From: Actinomycetes bacterium
GTDB lineage: Bacteria > Actinomycetota > Humimicrobiia > Humimicrobiales > Humimicrobiaceae
Assembly (NCBI GenBank): GCA_022396035.1
Contig: JAIOXO010000005.1
Location: 1 to 64,000, forward strand
Length of the DNA: 64,000 bases
Direction: 5' to 3'
Below, one piece after another: positions 9,314 through 18,548 of the stretch. The notes below the pieces were generated by a model. The model searched no databases, was not told the origin of the DNA, and saw nothing but the letters and a program-made list of their open reading frames with translations. Each line of letters opens with the position of its first letter. Position 1 is the first letter of the stretch. Position numbers and translations under genes: made by a program.

Positions 9314-10108
9314 TTAAAAACTATTTGAATAATATTCAAGATATTTCGTTCCCCTTGAAGATAATCTCCTTTTACCCGAGCTGCTGGAATTAAGAAGTTT
9401 CTGTTTTTCCAGATAAATAAGTTCTCGGTATGAAGTGGAAAGACTAAAATTTAGTTCCTTGGCAATTTTAGATGGCCCTGCTTCGTCCATCTCTAAAACT
9501 AAAGACAGTATTTGTTTTTGCCGGAGGCTTAAATCAATATTGGCAAATTCCTTTTCCTGGTCTTGTTTATCCTCGGAATTTTTTGCAGCAACAGGTTGCT
9601 GCTCTGGTGCCTGGTCCTGGTTTTCAATTTTTAATGAAACCACAGTACCTTTTTTTAAGTTATCGGTTATATCAATGGATCCTCCGGAAAAGGTTATGGT
9701 TTCTTTTACAATAGGCAGGCCGGACCCTACTCCCCTTATGTATTCTTTCATTTTCCGGGTTGCAGAAGTATAGCCGGGTAAAAAAGCTTTGTCTTTATCA
9801 TCGACCCCCGGGCCCTGATCAGATACTATAATATGGTTTCCATTATCAGTGATGGTAATAATGGTTTCCCGGAAATCTGCATGTATTAGATTTTCAACGA
9901 TTTCCCTGATAATAGTATAGGGAATTTGCCCCCCCGCTTGGTGAGAGAGAGTGTAGGTTTTTTGTGAGGTCTCGTCTATAAAATCCTTAACATTATCAAA
10001 ACTTAGTTCAACTATCCTGGGGATGCTGCGCATATTATCATATATGGCTATCCTTACCGGTATATAAACCTCAGATTTTCTGTTTGGGTTGACTGATTCG
10101 TCTGCCAT
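9314..10108 (-). CDS. GHKL ATP-binding protein with C-terminal winged-helix-like domain, upstream of dnaA
   Basis: 264 residues. A GHKL (histidine-kinase-like) ATPase domain: N box EIVENLIHADF (about 69-79), G1 DQGPGVDD (97-104), G2 GVGSGLPIVK (126-135). No membrane segment and no DHp/H-box, so it is not a classical sensor kinase; it resembles stand-alone ATP-binding proteins such as anti-sigma kinases. A polar Gln/Asp/Glu-rich linker (about 162-190) leads to a helical region (about 195-255, LSLRQKQILSLVL then PSKIAKELNFSLSTSYREL) that looks like a helix-turn-helix. It lies between oriC and dnaA, 12 bp from dnaA, so a role in origin or dnaA control is plausible but unproven. Confidence 0.75.
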   Translation of the reverse strand: MADESVNPNRKSEVYIPVRIAIYDNMRSIPRIVELSFDNVKDFIDETSQKTYTLSHQAGGQIPYTIIREIVENLIHADFRETIITITDNGNHIIVSDQGPGVDDKDKAFLPGYTSATRKMKEYIRGVGSGLPIVKETITFSGGSIDITDNLKKGTVVSLKIENQDQAPEQQPVAAKNSEDKQDQEKEFANIDLSLRQKQILSLVLEMDEAGPSKIAKELNFSLSTSYRELIYLEKQKLLNSSSSGKRRLSSRGTKYLEYYSNSF

Positions 10109-10546
10109 AAAAAAAGGATCTAGTTTCTAATAACAAACAGAATTATATAAATTTAGGGTGTTTTTATCAATCAATCTTTTCAACATCTTTTCAACCAGGC
10201 AAGTTATTAACAACAGATATTCAAAAAAAGTTAGCGGCAATATAAGGAAAATTGAACATTAAAAGAGAAAAATATAATCAAATCAACAGGTATTGAAAGC
10301 CCATACAGTGGTGTTTTTTGAGTTATTAACATTATTTTCCACAGCTGTTGAAAACTTATTGGAAAATTCTACTTGATTTTGAAAAACTCCACTGTATTAT
10401 TAACAGGAGCAAAAAAGCTTTTCACAGAAGGTGTTAAGCAAGAACAAGTGTTTGAGGAAAACAGGCTGGGTACCAGCCTTGATATTAGAAAGATTAAAAT
10501 GTATAATTTAAAACTTGATTGAAAACAGGTTACTTAAGGATAAAAT
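10109..10546. other. Putative replication origin (oriC) between the dnaA operon and rpmH
   Basis: 438 bp with no gene, flanked by divergent dnaA-side and rpmH-side transcription. DnaA-box-like 9-mers: TTTTCCACA 10335-10343 (fits TTWTNCACA), TTTTCAACA 10177-10185, TTTTCAACC 10188-10196, TTATTAACA at 10204-10212, 10323-10331 and 10397-10405, and minus-strand TTTTCAACA at 10346-10354 facing the perfect box. The region is AT-rich. The gene context (rpmH-rnpA-yidC one way, dnaA-dnaN the other) and parS sites within 6 kb support an origin. It also holds the divergent promoters. Confidence 0.7.
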
Positions 10547-10681
10547 ATGAAAAGGACATACCAACCAAACGTAAGGAAAAGAAAAAAGGTTCATGGATTT
10601 AGGGCCAGGATGAAAACCAAGGCCGGGCGCAGGGTAATCGCCAATAGAAGAAGGAAAGGTAGAAAGAAGCTAACTGCTTAA
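10547..10681 (+). CDS. rpmH: 50S ribosomal protein L34
   Basis: 44 residues, highly basic. The start [14 protein letters not shown] and the core [14 protein letters not shown] are unmistakable L34. A ribosome site (AAGGA, 10536-10540) precedes the ATG. Its stop overlaps the rnpA start by one base (TAATG), the usual rpmH-rnpA coupling. Confidence 0.98.
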   Translation: MKRTYQPNVRKRKKVHGFRARMKTKAGRRVIANRRRKGRKKLTA

Positions 10682-11001
10682 TGCGTTTTGAGACTATTAA
10701 AAGGAAAAGTGAATTTAATAGATTATACAAACAGGGACAAAGAAAACAGAGCAGATATTTTACAATCTATGCTCTGGAAAATGATCAGTTGATGATCAGG
10801 GCCGGTATAAGCACCGGCAAATATATTGGTAATGCTGTGGTTAGAAACAGGATAAGAAGGATAATAAAAGAATTGCTGAGGAAATGTGATTTAACAAAAA
10901 AGGGATTGGACCTGTTAATAATAGCCAAGAAGGAATCTGTTAGTGCTACCTACGGACAGATTAAACAATCAATATACCATGCATTATCTTCTTTTAATTA
11001 A
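10681..11001 (+). CDS. rnpA: Ribonuclease P protein component
   Basis: 106 residues. Protein subunit of RNase P, which trims the 5' leader of pre-tRNA. Shows the RNR signature ([14 protein letters not shown]), a phenylalanine-rich N-terminus ([10 protein letters not shown]) and strong basic charge. Starts inside the rpmH stop codon. The RNase P RNA gene is not in the window. Confidence 0.95.
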   Translation: MRFETIKRKSEFNRLYKQGQRKQSRYFTIYALENDQLMIRAGISTGKYIGNAVVRNRIRRIIKELLRKCDLTKKGLDLLIIAKKESVSATYGQIKQSIYHALSSFN

Positions 11002-11027
11002 GCAATCGCAACCGTTATAAGCAAACC

Positions 11028-11237
11028 ATGAAAACAATAGTTATTTTTATTATAAAAGGATACAAAAAAATTCTGTCTCCAATCCTGCCCGACAGCTGCA
11101 GGTTTTACCCTACTTGCTCTCAATATGCCATAGACGCACTATATAAGTTTGGTGTACTAAAAGGTAGTATGAAAGCAATATACAGGATATTAAGATGTAA
11201 TCCTTTCAATAAAGGTGGATATGATCCAGTTAAATAA
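11028..11237 (+). CDS. yidD: Membrane protein insertion efficiency factor YidD
   Basis: 69 residues. Contains the family core [19 protein letters not shown] with its conserved cysteines, and the [13 protein letters not shown] tail. A small membrane-associated protein thought to help YidC. It lies between rnpA and yidC as in most bacteria. Confidence 0.95.
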   Translation: MKTIVIFIIKGYKKILSPILPDSCRFYPTCSQYAIDALYKFGVLKGSMKAIYRILRCNPFNKGGYDPVK

Positions 11238-11258
11238 TATAAAGGGAGGTATTTTAGC

Positions 11259-12020
11259 TTGAGCCAGATATTGGAATTATTAAGTCCCATTCAGACCGTA
11301 TTAGAGTATATAATCGTTTTTCTGTACCAGAATGTAGTACAGAATTATGGTGTAGTAATTATATTGTTGACGATTATAGTAAGAATAGTGCTGACCCCCC
11401 TAACTCTAAGCCAGACTAAGTCTATGGCTAAGATGCAGAAGATGCAGCCTAAGCTTAAAGAAATACAGAAGGCATACAAGGGCGATAAACAGAAGATCCA
11501 GGAAAAAACAATGGAGTTTTACAAGCAGAATAATGTAAATCCATTGGCCGGGTGTCTGCCCCTATTGCTTCAAATGCCCATATTTTTTGCACTGTTCCGA
11601 ACCTTGAGAGAGCCCACAGAGAGGGTAACTGATATAGTAGGAACCTTTGAGTTTTTATGGATGAATTTAAATTGGCCCGACCCTTACTTTATTATGGTTA
11701 TACTTATGGTGGTAACCATGTTCCTGTCTACCCGGATGACCAATACTGATCCCAAACAATCCACCATCACTTATATAATGCCGGTTGTTTTTGGCTTTAT
11801 TTCCATAACCCTTCCCTCAGGTATACTGGTATACTGGGCAACTACCAATGTGTGGACCATAGGCCAGCAGTGGCTGGTAAATAAATGGATAAGAAGAGGA
11901 GACCAGGAACTGGAGCAGAAAGAAGAAGAGAAACCACAGGCCGAAGAGAAGAAGCTGTCCCCGGAGGAAAAGAAAGTAATAACCGGAAAGAAAAGAAAAA
12001 AAAGAAGGAAGAAGAAATAA
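11259..12020 (+). CDS. yidC: YidC/Oxa1 family membrane protein insertase
   Basis: 253 residues from a TTG start preceded by AAGGGAGG. The short Gram-positive form without the large periplasmic domain of E. coli YidC. Several membrane helices; core segments LTIIVRIVLTPLTLSQTKSM and AGCLPLLLQMPIFFALF match the family. The C-terminal tail is rich in Glu and then Lys/Arg, as in insertases that dock on ribosomes. No lipobox is visible, unlike SpoIIIJ. Confidence 0.95.
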   Translation: MSQILELLSPIQTVLEYIIVFLYQNVVQNYGVVIILLTIIVRIVLTPLTLSQTKSMAKMQKMQPKLKEIQKAYKGDKQKIQEKTMEFYKQNNVNPLAGCLPLLLQMPIFFALFRTLREPTERVTDIVGTFEFLWMNLNWPDPYFIMVILMVVTMFLSTRMTNTDPKQSTITYIMPVVFGFISITLPSGILVYWATTNVWTIGQQWLVNKWIRRGDQELEQKEEEKPQAEEKKLSPEEKKVITGKKRKKRRKKK

Positions 12021-12039
12021 CAAGCGAGGTGTTGGCAGC

Positions 12040-12618
12040 ATGGATGATAAAAAGATGGAAGATGCCCTGGACACATTTGTTGAATCACTGAAACGGGAAC
12101 AGGAAAATGGAAAGCTTGTAGAACACAATAACTGGAAGGAAACCCCCGAACCTGAAGAAAGCCCCGGCATGGAGAAGCTGGAGAGAATAATAAAGAAAGT
12201 GGTAGAAATTATCTGTATTGGTGAAGATGTTAGGGTTGAGTCCGATATCAGAGATATGAAAATATCGGTTTATGGCCGGGACTTGGGGATGGCTATAGGC
12301 AGAAATGGAAAAAATATGGAAGCACTTGAGCACATAGTAAACCTGATTGCAGCTAGAAAAAAACTGGTGGATAAGAGTGTGATTATAGACATAAAGGATT
12401 ACCGCAAGAAAAAAGCGGAAAAGATGAAGAAAACAGCAATAAAGATGGCCAGGAAGGCAATAGAGGAAGGCAAGAAAGTAAAGTTGAAGCCTATGGGCTC
12501 TTATGAAAGAAAGATAATACACAATGCCCTGGCCAATTTCAAGAACATAAAAACAGTAAGCAAAAACAGGGAACCCTATAGAAGGATTGTAATTTATCCG
12601 GTGCAGGAACAGGGTTAA
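12040..12618 (+). CDS. khpB: RNA-binding protein KhpB (Jag), KH and R3H domains
   Basis: 192 residues. KH domain with GMAIGRNGKNMEAL (a GxxG loop) followed by an R3H domain in the C-terminal third (GSYERKIIHNAL...). The N-terminal Jag-N part is short and replaced by an acidic stretch. KhpB binds RNA and influences cell division and envelope genes in Gram-positives. It follows yidC after 19 bp and closes the rpmH operon before a terminator. Confidence 0.92.
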   Translation: MDDKKMEDALDTFVESLKREQENGKLVEHNNWKETPEPEESPGMEKLERIIKKVVEIICIGEDVRVESDIRDMKISVYGRDLGMAIGRNGKNMEALEHIVNLIAARKKLVDKSVIIDIKDYRKKKAEKMKKTAIKMARKAIEEGKKVKLKPMGSYERKIIHNALANFKNIKTVSKNREPYRRIVIYPVQEQG

Positions 12619-12641
12619 TAACTAAAGAAAAATTAATTCAG

Positions 12642-12668
12642 ATGGCACCTAAAGGGTGCCATTTTTTT
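12642..12668 (+). terminator. Intrinsic terminator after khpB
   Basis: Perfect 8-bp stem ATGGCACC (12642-12649) / GGTGCCAT (12655-12662), a 5-nt loop and a T run. It ends the rpmH-rnpA-yidD-yidC-khpB operon, so mnmE has its own promoter. Confidence 0.85.
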
Positions 12669-12728
12669 ATGGTTGCTTGATTTTAGGCAAAAATAATATT
12701 ATATAGATAGCAAAAGACAGGTAATGAA

Positions 12729-14117
12729 ATGTTAAGATCAGATCAAGATACAATTGCAGCTATTGGCACCAAACCAGGGGAGGCCGCTATAGGGATAGTA
12801 AAGATAAGCGGAGCACAAACCATAGCTATTGCGGATAAAATATTCCGTTCGGCTTCGGGGAAAAGGGTAAAGGATATGGAAAGTTTTTCTATAGCTTATG
12901 GGCATGTAGTGGACCAGGATGACCGTGCTTTGGATGAGGTGATTCTATCGGTTATGAGAACTCCCCGTTCCTACACCAGAGAAGATGTGGTAGAAATAAA
13001 CACCCATGGTGGAATAATCCCTACATCCAAAGTGCTGGAATTGTGTTTAAGCCAGGGGGCAAGGATAGCCGAGCCGGGGGAGTTTACTAAAAGAGCTTTT
13101 ATTAATGGAAGAATTGATCTATCACAGGCTGAAGCAGTAATAGAGATGATTAGATCCAAGACCGAAGAGAGTCTGAGGATTGCGGCCAAGAATATAGACG
13201 GTGAATCAGGAACCGCTATTAAAGAAATAAGGCAGAGGATAATAGAAGTGTTGGCGCAGCTGGAGGCATCGGTAGATTTCATAGAGGAAGATTTAGAGCT
13301 TACTCCCTATAGTGAGTTAAGCATGGAGGTAGCAAATATTAGAAAACAAATAGATAAATTGATCGTAGATGAAGAAAAGGGTGAAATTATAAAAAATGGA
13401 GTAAAGGTAGCAATTGTAGGAAAGCCGAATGTTGGAAAATCAAGCCTGCTTAATTTGTTGATAAGGAAAGAAAAAGCAATAGTAACCCCCATACCCGGAA
13501 CCACCAGGGATGCAGTAGAAGAAATAATCTATATAAGTGGAATACCTCTTATACTTGTGGATACTGCAGGAATAAGAAAAACCAGCAATAAGATAGAAAA
13601 AATAGGGGTAGAGAGAAGTTTAAAACACATAAACGAGGCGGAATTGGTAATGGTAGTAGTGGATGGAAGTAAAAAACTGGACCAGAGAGACAGGGAAATA
13701 ATTGAAAAGGTTAAAGATAAAGAAATAATTGGGGTTATAAATAAGATAGATTTAGGAAAAAACATTACCGAAAAGGACCTTAAGAGTAATTGTTTAGATC
13801 AGAATATAGTAGAAGTTTCGGCTACAGAAAACCTGGGCATAGATAGCCTGGAAGAAAAAATCAAAGAAATGATAATGGGAAAGGCAGAGTTTAGCCTGGA
13901 GGAAATGATTGTAGTAAACAGCAGGCATAAATCACTGCTGAAAGAAGTAGGTGAGCTACTAAAAAATTCTGAAGAGGCAATGAAAAAACAACTTTCAGAG
14001 GAGTTTCCGGCAGCAGATTTAAGGGTTGCTAATGATCTATTGGGAGAAATAACCGGAGAAACTGCCAGCGATGAGGTGCTGGATAGGATATTTTCACAGT
14101 TTTGTATAGGAAAATAA
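12729..14117 (+). CDS. mnmE: tRNA modification GTPase MnmE
   Basis: 462 residues. N-terminal folate-binding-like domain (DTIAAIGT, GIVKISG), a helical middle, and an inserted GTPase domain with P-loop GKPNVGKSS (about 232-240), DTAGI and NKID. The C-terminus ends FCIGK with the conserved catalytic cysteine. With MnmG it makes cmnm5-type modifications of wobble uridine-34 in tRNA. Directly followed by two mnmG genes. Confidence 0.97.
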   Translation: MLRSDQDTIAAIGTKPGEAAIGIVKISGAQTIAIADKIFRSASGKRVKDMESFSIAYGHVVDQDDRALDEVILSVMRTPRSYTREDVVEINTHGGIIPTSKVLELCLSQGARIAEPGEFTKRAFINGRIDLSQAEAVIEMIRSKTEESLRIAAKNIDGESGTAIKEIRQRIIEVLAQLEASVDFIEEDLELTPYSELSMEVANIRKQIDKLIVDEEKGEIIKNGVKVAIVGKPNVGKSSLLNLLIRKEKAIVTPIPGTTRDAVEEIIYISGIPLILVDTAGIRKTSNKIEKIGVERSLKHINEAELVMVVVDGSKKLDQRDREIIEKVKDKEIIGVINKIDLGKNITEKDLKSNCLDQNIVEVSATENLGIDSLEEKIKEMIMGKAEFSLEEMIVVNSRHKSLLKEVGELLKNSEEAMKKQLSEEFPAADLRVANDLLGEITGETASDEVLDRIFSQFCIGK

Positions 14118-14153
14118 TGACAAAATCTAATGTTATTAGAAAATTTGGCGAAA

Positions 14154-14169
14154 TGTTTCACGTGAAACA
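14154..14169. promoter_or_regulatory. parS centromere site 1
   Basis: Perfect 16-bp palindrome TGTTTCACGTGAAACA, identical to the known bacterial parS consensus. Binding site for ParB, encoded 5.2 kb downstream. It lies 12 bp before the first mnmG start. Confidence 0.95.
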
Positions 14170-14181
14170 TCAGGGGTAATT

Positions 14182-15957
14182 ATGTACGAGGTTATAGTAA
14201 TAGGTGGAGGCCATGCAGGCTGCGAGGCCGCTATTGCGGCTGCAAAGCAGGATGCCAAGACCATGTTGATTAGCATAAATATGGACAGCATAGCTTCTAT
14301 GCCTTGTAACAGTGCTATTGGCGGCCCGGGAAGAGGGCAGATGGTAAGAGAAATTGATGTATTGGGTGGAGAAATGGCAAAAAATACAGATAAGACCTAC
14401 ATACATATAAGAATGCTCAATACATCAAAAGGGCCAGCTGTAAGAACACTAAGGGCTATTGTAGACAAGAGAAGATATTTTTTGGAGATGAAAAGAGTGC
14501 TGGAAAACCATAGTAGTTTACAGCTAAGGCAGGCTCTGGTTACAGATATTGAAAAATGTGAAGGAGCTTACAGGGTTAAGACCAGTGATAACAGCTGGTA
14601 TAAGGCAAAATCAGTGGTATTGAGTAATGGAACATTTCTCAGGGGTAAAATATTCTGGGGCAATAATCTGGTTGAAGCAGGAAGACAAGGGGAGATTCCA
14701 TCCAATAGATTGCCTCAGAATATGGAAAAAATGGGGATAAGGTTTGGTAGGTTGAAAACTGATACCCCACCCAGGGTAGATAAAAAAACTATTGATATAG
14801 ATTGCCTTGCAATCCAGCATTATGATAAAAACCCCAGCATGTTTTCTTACCACAGCTCCAATATAGAAAGAAAACAGATTGATAATTACATTACTTATGT
14901 AGAAAAAGAAGCAATAGACTACATTAAGTATAATCTCAAAAAAGCTCCCTTTATAAATAAACCAGACCGGGCAGAAGGCCCCAAGTACTGTCCTTCCATA
15001 GAAGAAAAGATCCTGAGATACCCAAATAAAAGGCGGCACCTGATCTTTATACAGCCAGAGGGCATGGATACCAACGAGATGTATCTTCATGGGCTGATGA
15101 CTACTTTTCCAGAGGATATACAAAAAGGAATTTTAGAAAGGTTAAAAGGGTTACAGCAAGCAGTAATTACCAGGCCCGGGTATGGTGTTGAGTATGATTA
15201 TATACTGCCCTACCAAATAAAGCCGAGCCTGGAGAGCAAAATCCATCAGGGATTATTCTATGCCGGTCAGATTAACGGAACCACCGGTTATGAAGAGGCA
15301 GCTGCCCAGGGCTGTCTGGCAGGTATAAATGCTGGGCGGTATGTTAAAAATAAGCCGACCATGGTTATTGAAAGAGAAGACGGCTATATAGGGGTATTAA
15401 TAGATGATATGGTTACCAAGGGAGTAACTCAACCCTACAGGATGCTTACTTCCAGGAATGAGTACCGGCTCTTCCACCGGCATGACAATGCTGATTACAG
15501 GATGAGTAAATATTTGAAAAAATTAGGATTTAACCAAAAGGCAGATAAAATTGAAGAAAAGTATGAAAGAATAGCAGCCTTGGTGGACCAGCTTTGGTCA
15601 CCAAACTATGAGTTAGGCCAGACATATGAGGATTTCTTAGCCAGGGAGGGACAAAAGTTGGGGGAGAAGTATAAATTAAATCCGGAAGAAATGGAAACAG
15701 CCTATATTGAAGCTAAATATAAACACTATATAGATAGACAGAAGAAAAATATAAATATGATAACCAATAGCCTAAACTTCGAAATACCGGATAAAATTGA
15801 TTACGAAAGAATAAATAATATTTCCAATGAAGGACAGAAAAGCTTAAAAGAAAAGATGCCTTCAACCTTGAGGCAGGCTAAAAATATGGAGGGCGTAAGC
15901 TCCGCTGATATTTTTGCTTTATTGTGTTATCTTAAAAATGTTTCACGTGAAACATAG
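14182..15957 (+). CDS. MnmG-like protein, divergent first copy of a tandem pair
   Basis: 591 residues. FAD-binding [10 protein letters not shown] at the N-terminus, and both MnmG cysteines are present in MPCNSAIGG and YCPSIEEK. Compared with the second copy it departs from consensus: CNPAIGG is [15 protein letters not shown] is [16 protein letters not shown] is YIHIRMLN, and the C-terminal KYEGYIxRQ is KYKHYIDRQ. No truncation or frameshift. It is either a second wobble-uridine enzyme or a diverged paralog. The last codons overlap parS site 2. Confidence 0.85.
   Translation: MYEVIVIGGGHAGCEAAIAAAKQDAKTMLISINMDSIASMPCNSAIGGPGRGQMVREIDVLGGEMAKNTDKTYIHIRMLNTSKGPAVRTLRAIVDKRRYFLEMKRVLENHSSLQLRQALVTDIEKCEGAYRVKTSDNSWYKAKSVVLSNGTFLRGKIFWGNNLVEAGRQGEIPSNRLPQNMEKMGIRFGRLKTDTPPRVDKKTIDIDCLAIQHYDKNPSMFSYHSSNIERKQIDNYITYVEKEAIDYIKYNLKKAPFINKPDRAEGPKYCPSIEEKILRYPNKRRHLIFIQPEGMDTNEMYLHGLMTTFPEDIQKGILERLKGLQQAVITRPGYGVEYDYILPYQIKPSLESKIHQGLFYAGQINGTTGYEEAAAQGCLAGINAGRYVKNKPTMVIEREDGYIGVLIDDMVTKGVTQPYRMLTSRNEYRLFHRHDNADYRMSKYLKKLGFNQKADKIEEKYERIAALVDQLWSPNYELGQTYEDFLAREGQKLGEKYKLNPEEMETAYIEAKYKHYIDRQKKNINMITNSLNFEIPDKIDYERINNISNEGQKSLKEKMPSTLRQAKNMEGVSSADIFALLCYLKNVSRET
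15939..15954. promoter_or_regulatory. parS centromere site 2, inside the mnmG-1 coding end
   Basis: Second perfect copy of TGTTTCACGTGAAACA. It is read as part of the final codons of the first mnmG (ending VSRET) and sits 14 bp before the second mnmG start, mirroring the placement of site 1. Confidence 0.95.
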
Positions 15958-15968
15958 GGGGAATTTAA

Positions 15969-17798
15969 TTGTTTTATGATCTTATTGTGGTTGGAGCCGG
16001 ACATGCAGGTTGCGAGGCAGCACTGGCCGGAGCCAGACTGAATTTAAGTACATTACTGATTACCATAAATCTGGATAAAATTGCTCTAATGCCCTGTAAT
16101 CCGGCTATTGGAGGAGTGGGTAAGAGCCAGCTGGTGAAAGAATTGGACGCAATGGGGGGCCAGATGGGCAAAACCGCTGATAAAACAGGCATACAGTTTA
16201 AAGTCTTAAACCGAAAGAAGGGGCCTGCAGTTCAGGCTCTAAGAGCACAGATAGATAAAAAAGAATATGAAATTGAAATGAAGAAGATCCTTGAAAATAC
16301 CCCCAATCTTATAATAAAACAGGGTACAGTATCCCGGTTAATAAACAATAGAGGGAGAATAGGGGGAGTAATTACCGGAGACGGCTTAGAGTTTGGGTCT
16401 AAAGCGGTGGTAGTTACCAGTGGAACATTTTTAAGGGGTAGAACAATATTAGGGGACAAGGATTACAGCGCAGGCAGGATGGGCGAATACCCGGCCATGA
16501 AATTAACTGAAAATCTAATAGGTATGGGGTTTAAAATGGACCGGTTCCAGACAGCAACACCGCCCAGGATAGATAAAAGAACCATTGATTTTTCTGCTGC
16601 CGTAGAAAGTCCGGGAGACAATGATGCCGGCCGGTTTTCGTTTTGGAGTAAGGGAAATGCTGATAATAACAGCAATATTTCCAGCTACCTTACTTATACC
16701 AATGAAGAGACTCATAAAACCATAGCCAAAAATATCCAGCACTCTCCAATTAAAACAGGAATGGTGGATACCCATGGGCCCAGGCACTGTCCTTCTATTG
16801 ATAGAAAAGTTATAAATTTTCCGGATAAACAAAAACACCCTGTTTTTATAGAGCCTGAAGGGGTGTATACAAATGAAATGTATCTTCAGGGGCTAACCAC
16901 CAGCATGCCTTTTAGCATACAGCAAAAAATAGTTAATACCATTGACTGCTTAAGATACGCGTCCATTATAAGGCCAGGTTATGCAGTGGAATATGATTAC
17001 CTTATACCCAATCAGCTTAACTATACGCTGGAATCAAAGCTGGTAGAAAACCTTTATTTTGCAGGCCAGATAAACGGCACTTCAGGTTATGAAGAAGCAG
17101 CAGTTCAGGGGTTTGTAGCCGGAGTTAACGCAGCACTGAAAATAAAAGGGGACCAGCCACTTATATTAACCAGAGATAATAGCTATACAGGGGTCCTGAT
17201 AGATGACCTAATAACCAAGGAATTGGTGGAACCATACCGCATGTACACTTCCAGGGCAGAATACAGGCTGCTGCTGAGGTCTGATAATGCAGACCTCAGG
17301 CTGGCAGGGCATGGTTACCGGATTGGACTCCTGGATAAAACCCAACATGAGCAGGTGTTAAAAAATCAAATTGAAATAAAAGAGCTAATTGAAAAGTTGA
17401 AGTCTATAAATATAAAAGATACCTGGAAAAATAAAAAATCGGCTTCCATTATTGCATATGATCTATTAAAAAGACCAGAGCTAAAAGTAGGCCAGGTTTT
17501 GCGTGCTTCGGGAATATCTAAGAATGATTATCACCCCCGGGTGCTGGAACAGGTAGAAATAAGTGTAAAATATGAAGGATATATTAGCCGGCAACTGGCA
17601 GATATAAAGAGACTAAAAAACCTGGACAGCTTTGTGCTGCCGTCCCGGATAGATTATTATGAATTAAAAGGACTAACCTATGAAGCCCGGGAGAAACTGT
17701 CAAAAATTAAGCCTAATACTCTGGGACAGGCATCAAGGATAGCGGGTATTTCACCTGCAGATATATCAGTACTGATGGTGGCTTTGAAAGGAAGATAA
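15969..17798 (+). CDS. mnmG: tRNA uridine-34 5-carboxymethylaminomethyl synthesis enzyme MnmG, canonical copy
   Basis: 609 residues from a TTG start. Canonical features: [13 protein letters not shown] motif, [38 protein letters not shown], and the C-terminal KYEGYISRQ and [10 protein letters not shown] used in contact with MnmE. FAD- and folate-dependent partner of MnmE. It is the copy closest to family consensus, so I treat it as the housekeeping enzyme. rsmG follows after 3 bp. Confidence 0.96.
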   Translation: MFYDLIVVGAGHAGCEAALAGARLNLSTLLITINLDKIALMPCNPAIGGVGKSQLVKELDAMGGQMGKTADKTGIQFKVLNRKKGPAVQALRAQIDKKEYEIEMKKILENTPNLIIKQGTVSRLINNRGRIGGVITGDGLEFGSKAVVVTSGTFLRGRTILGDKDYSAGRMGEYPAMKLTENLIGMGFKMDRFQTATPPRIDKRTIDFSAAVESPGDNDAGRFSFWSKGNADNNSNISSYLTYTNEETHKTIAKNIQHSPIKTGMVDTHGPRHCPSIDRKVINFPDKQKHPVFIEPEGVYTNEMYLQGLTTSMPFSIQQKIVNTIDCLRYASIIRPGYAVEYDYLIPNQLNYTLESKLVENLYFAGQINGTSGYEEAAVQGFVAGVNAALKIKGDQPLILTRDNSYTGVLIDDLITKELVEPYRMYTSRAEYRLLLRSDNADLRLAGHGYRIGLLDKTQHEQVLKNQIEIKELIEKLKSINIKDTWKNKKSASIIAYDLLKRPELKVGQVLRASGISKNDYHPRVLEQVEISVKYEGYISRQLADIKRLKNLDSFVLPSRIDYYELKGLTYEAREKLSKIKPNTLGQASRIAGISPADISVLMVALKGR

Positions 17799-17801
17799 GC
17801 T

Positions 17802-18518
17802 TTGGATTACCAATATGTTATTAACAATTACCTGCAAAAAATGGGAATAGAGGCCGAAGCCTCAATGTTAACCCCCACTATAAAATACCTTAATCTTTTA
17901 TACCAACAGAACCAAAAATTGAATTTAATGGGAACCAGGGACAAGCAGGAAATAGTTATACGCCACTTCTTAGATTGCCTGTCCATACTTCAGTATAGAC
18001 AGAAGTTTTTTAAAGAAGCCACCTGCATCCTGGATATCGGAAGCGGGGGTGGATTGCCGGGGATGCTGCTTTCCTTTTATCTTCCTCACTGCCGGTTTTT
18101 CCTGTTGGAAAAGTCTCTGAAAAAAACAAAATTTTTAAACCAGGCCGCCCTGATCAGTCCCTGGCAAAATGTAGAGATAATAAGAGGAAGGGCGGAACTC
18201 TTAGCAAGAGAACATAAATACCGGCAAGGATTTGAAACAGTATTGGCCAGGGCAGTTACCAGTTTCAAGATATTAATAGAATTGGCAATTCCATTTTGTA
18301 AAATAAATGGTAAAATTATATTTTATAAAAGCAGGAAGGTGTTCGAAGAAATTAATAGTAGCTCAGGGATGATTGAGAAATTGGGAGGTAAAATAAGGCA
18401 AATTCACCAGGTAGAAGTAGATGGACTTAACGAGTTCAGGGCTTTATTGGAAATAGGGAAAGTATCAAAAACGCCGGCCGAATATCCAAGAAACTTTGCT
18501 AAGATAAAAAGGGGTTAA
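17802..18518 (+). CDS. rsmG: 16S rRNA m7G527 methyltransferase RsmG (GidB)
   Basis: 238 residues, TTG start 3 bp after mnmG. SAM motif LDIGSGGGLPG, an N-terminal LNLMGTRD segment and ARAVTSF are typical of RsmG. Methylates G527 of 16S rRNA in the decoding region. Standard position between mnmG and parA. Confidence 0.95.
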   Translation: MDYQYVINNYLQKMGIEAEASMLTPTIKYLNLLYQQNQKLNLMGTRDKQEIVIRHFLDCLSILQYRQKFFKEATCILDIGSGGGLPGMLLSFYLPHCRFFLLEKSLKKTKFLNQAALISPWQNVEIIRGRAELLAREHKYRQGFETVLARAVTSFKILIELAIPFCKINGKIIFYKSRKVFEEINSSSGMIEKLGGKIRQIHQVEVDGLNEFRALLEIGKVSKTPAEYPRNFAKIKRG

Positions 18519-18548
18519 TTTTGCAATCAATTATGTATTTGTGTAATT

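Noticed and set aside
12085-12522. Long antisense reading frames inside khpB, yidC, panB and others
   Set aside because: They lie wholly opposite well-supported genes, lack ribosome sites and show no family features.
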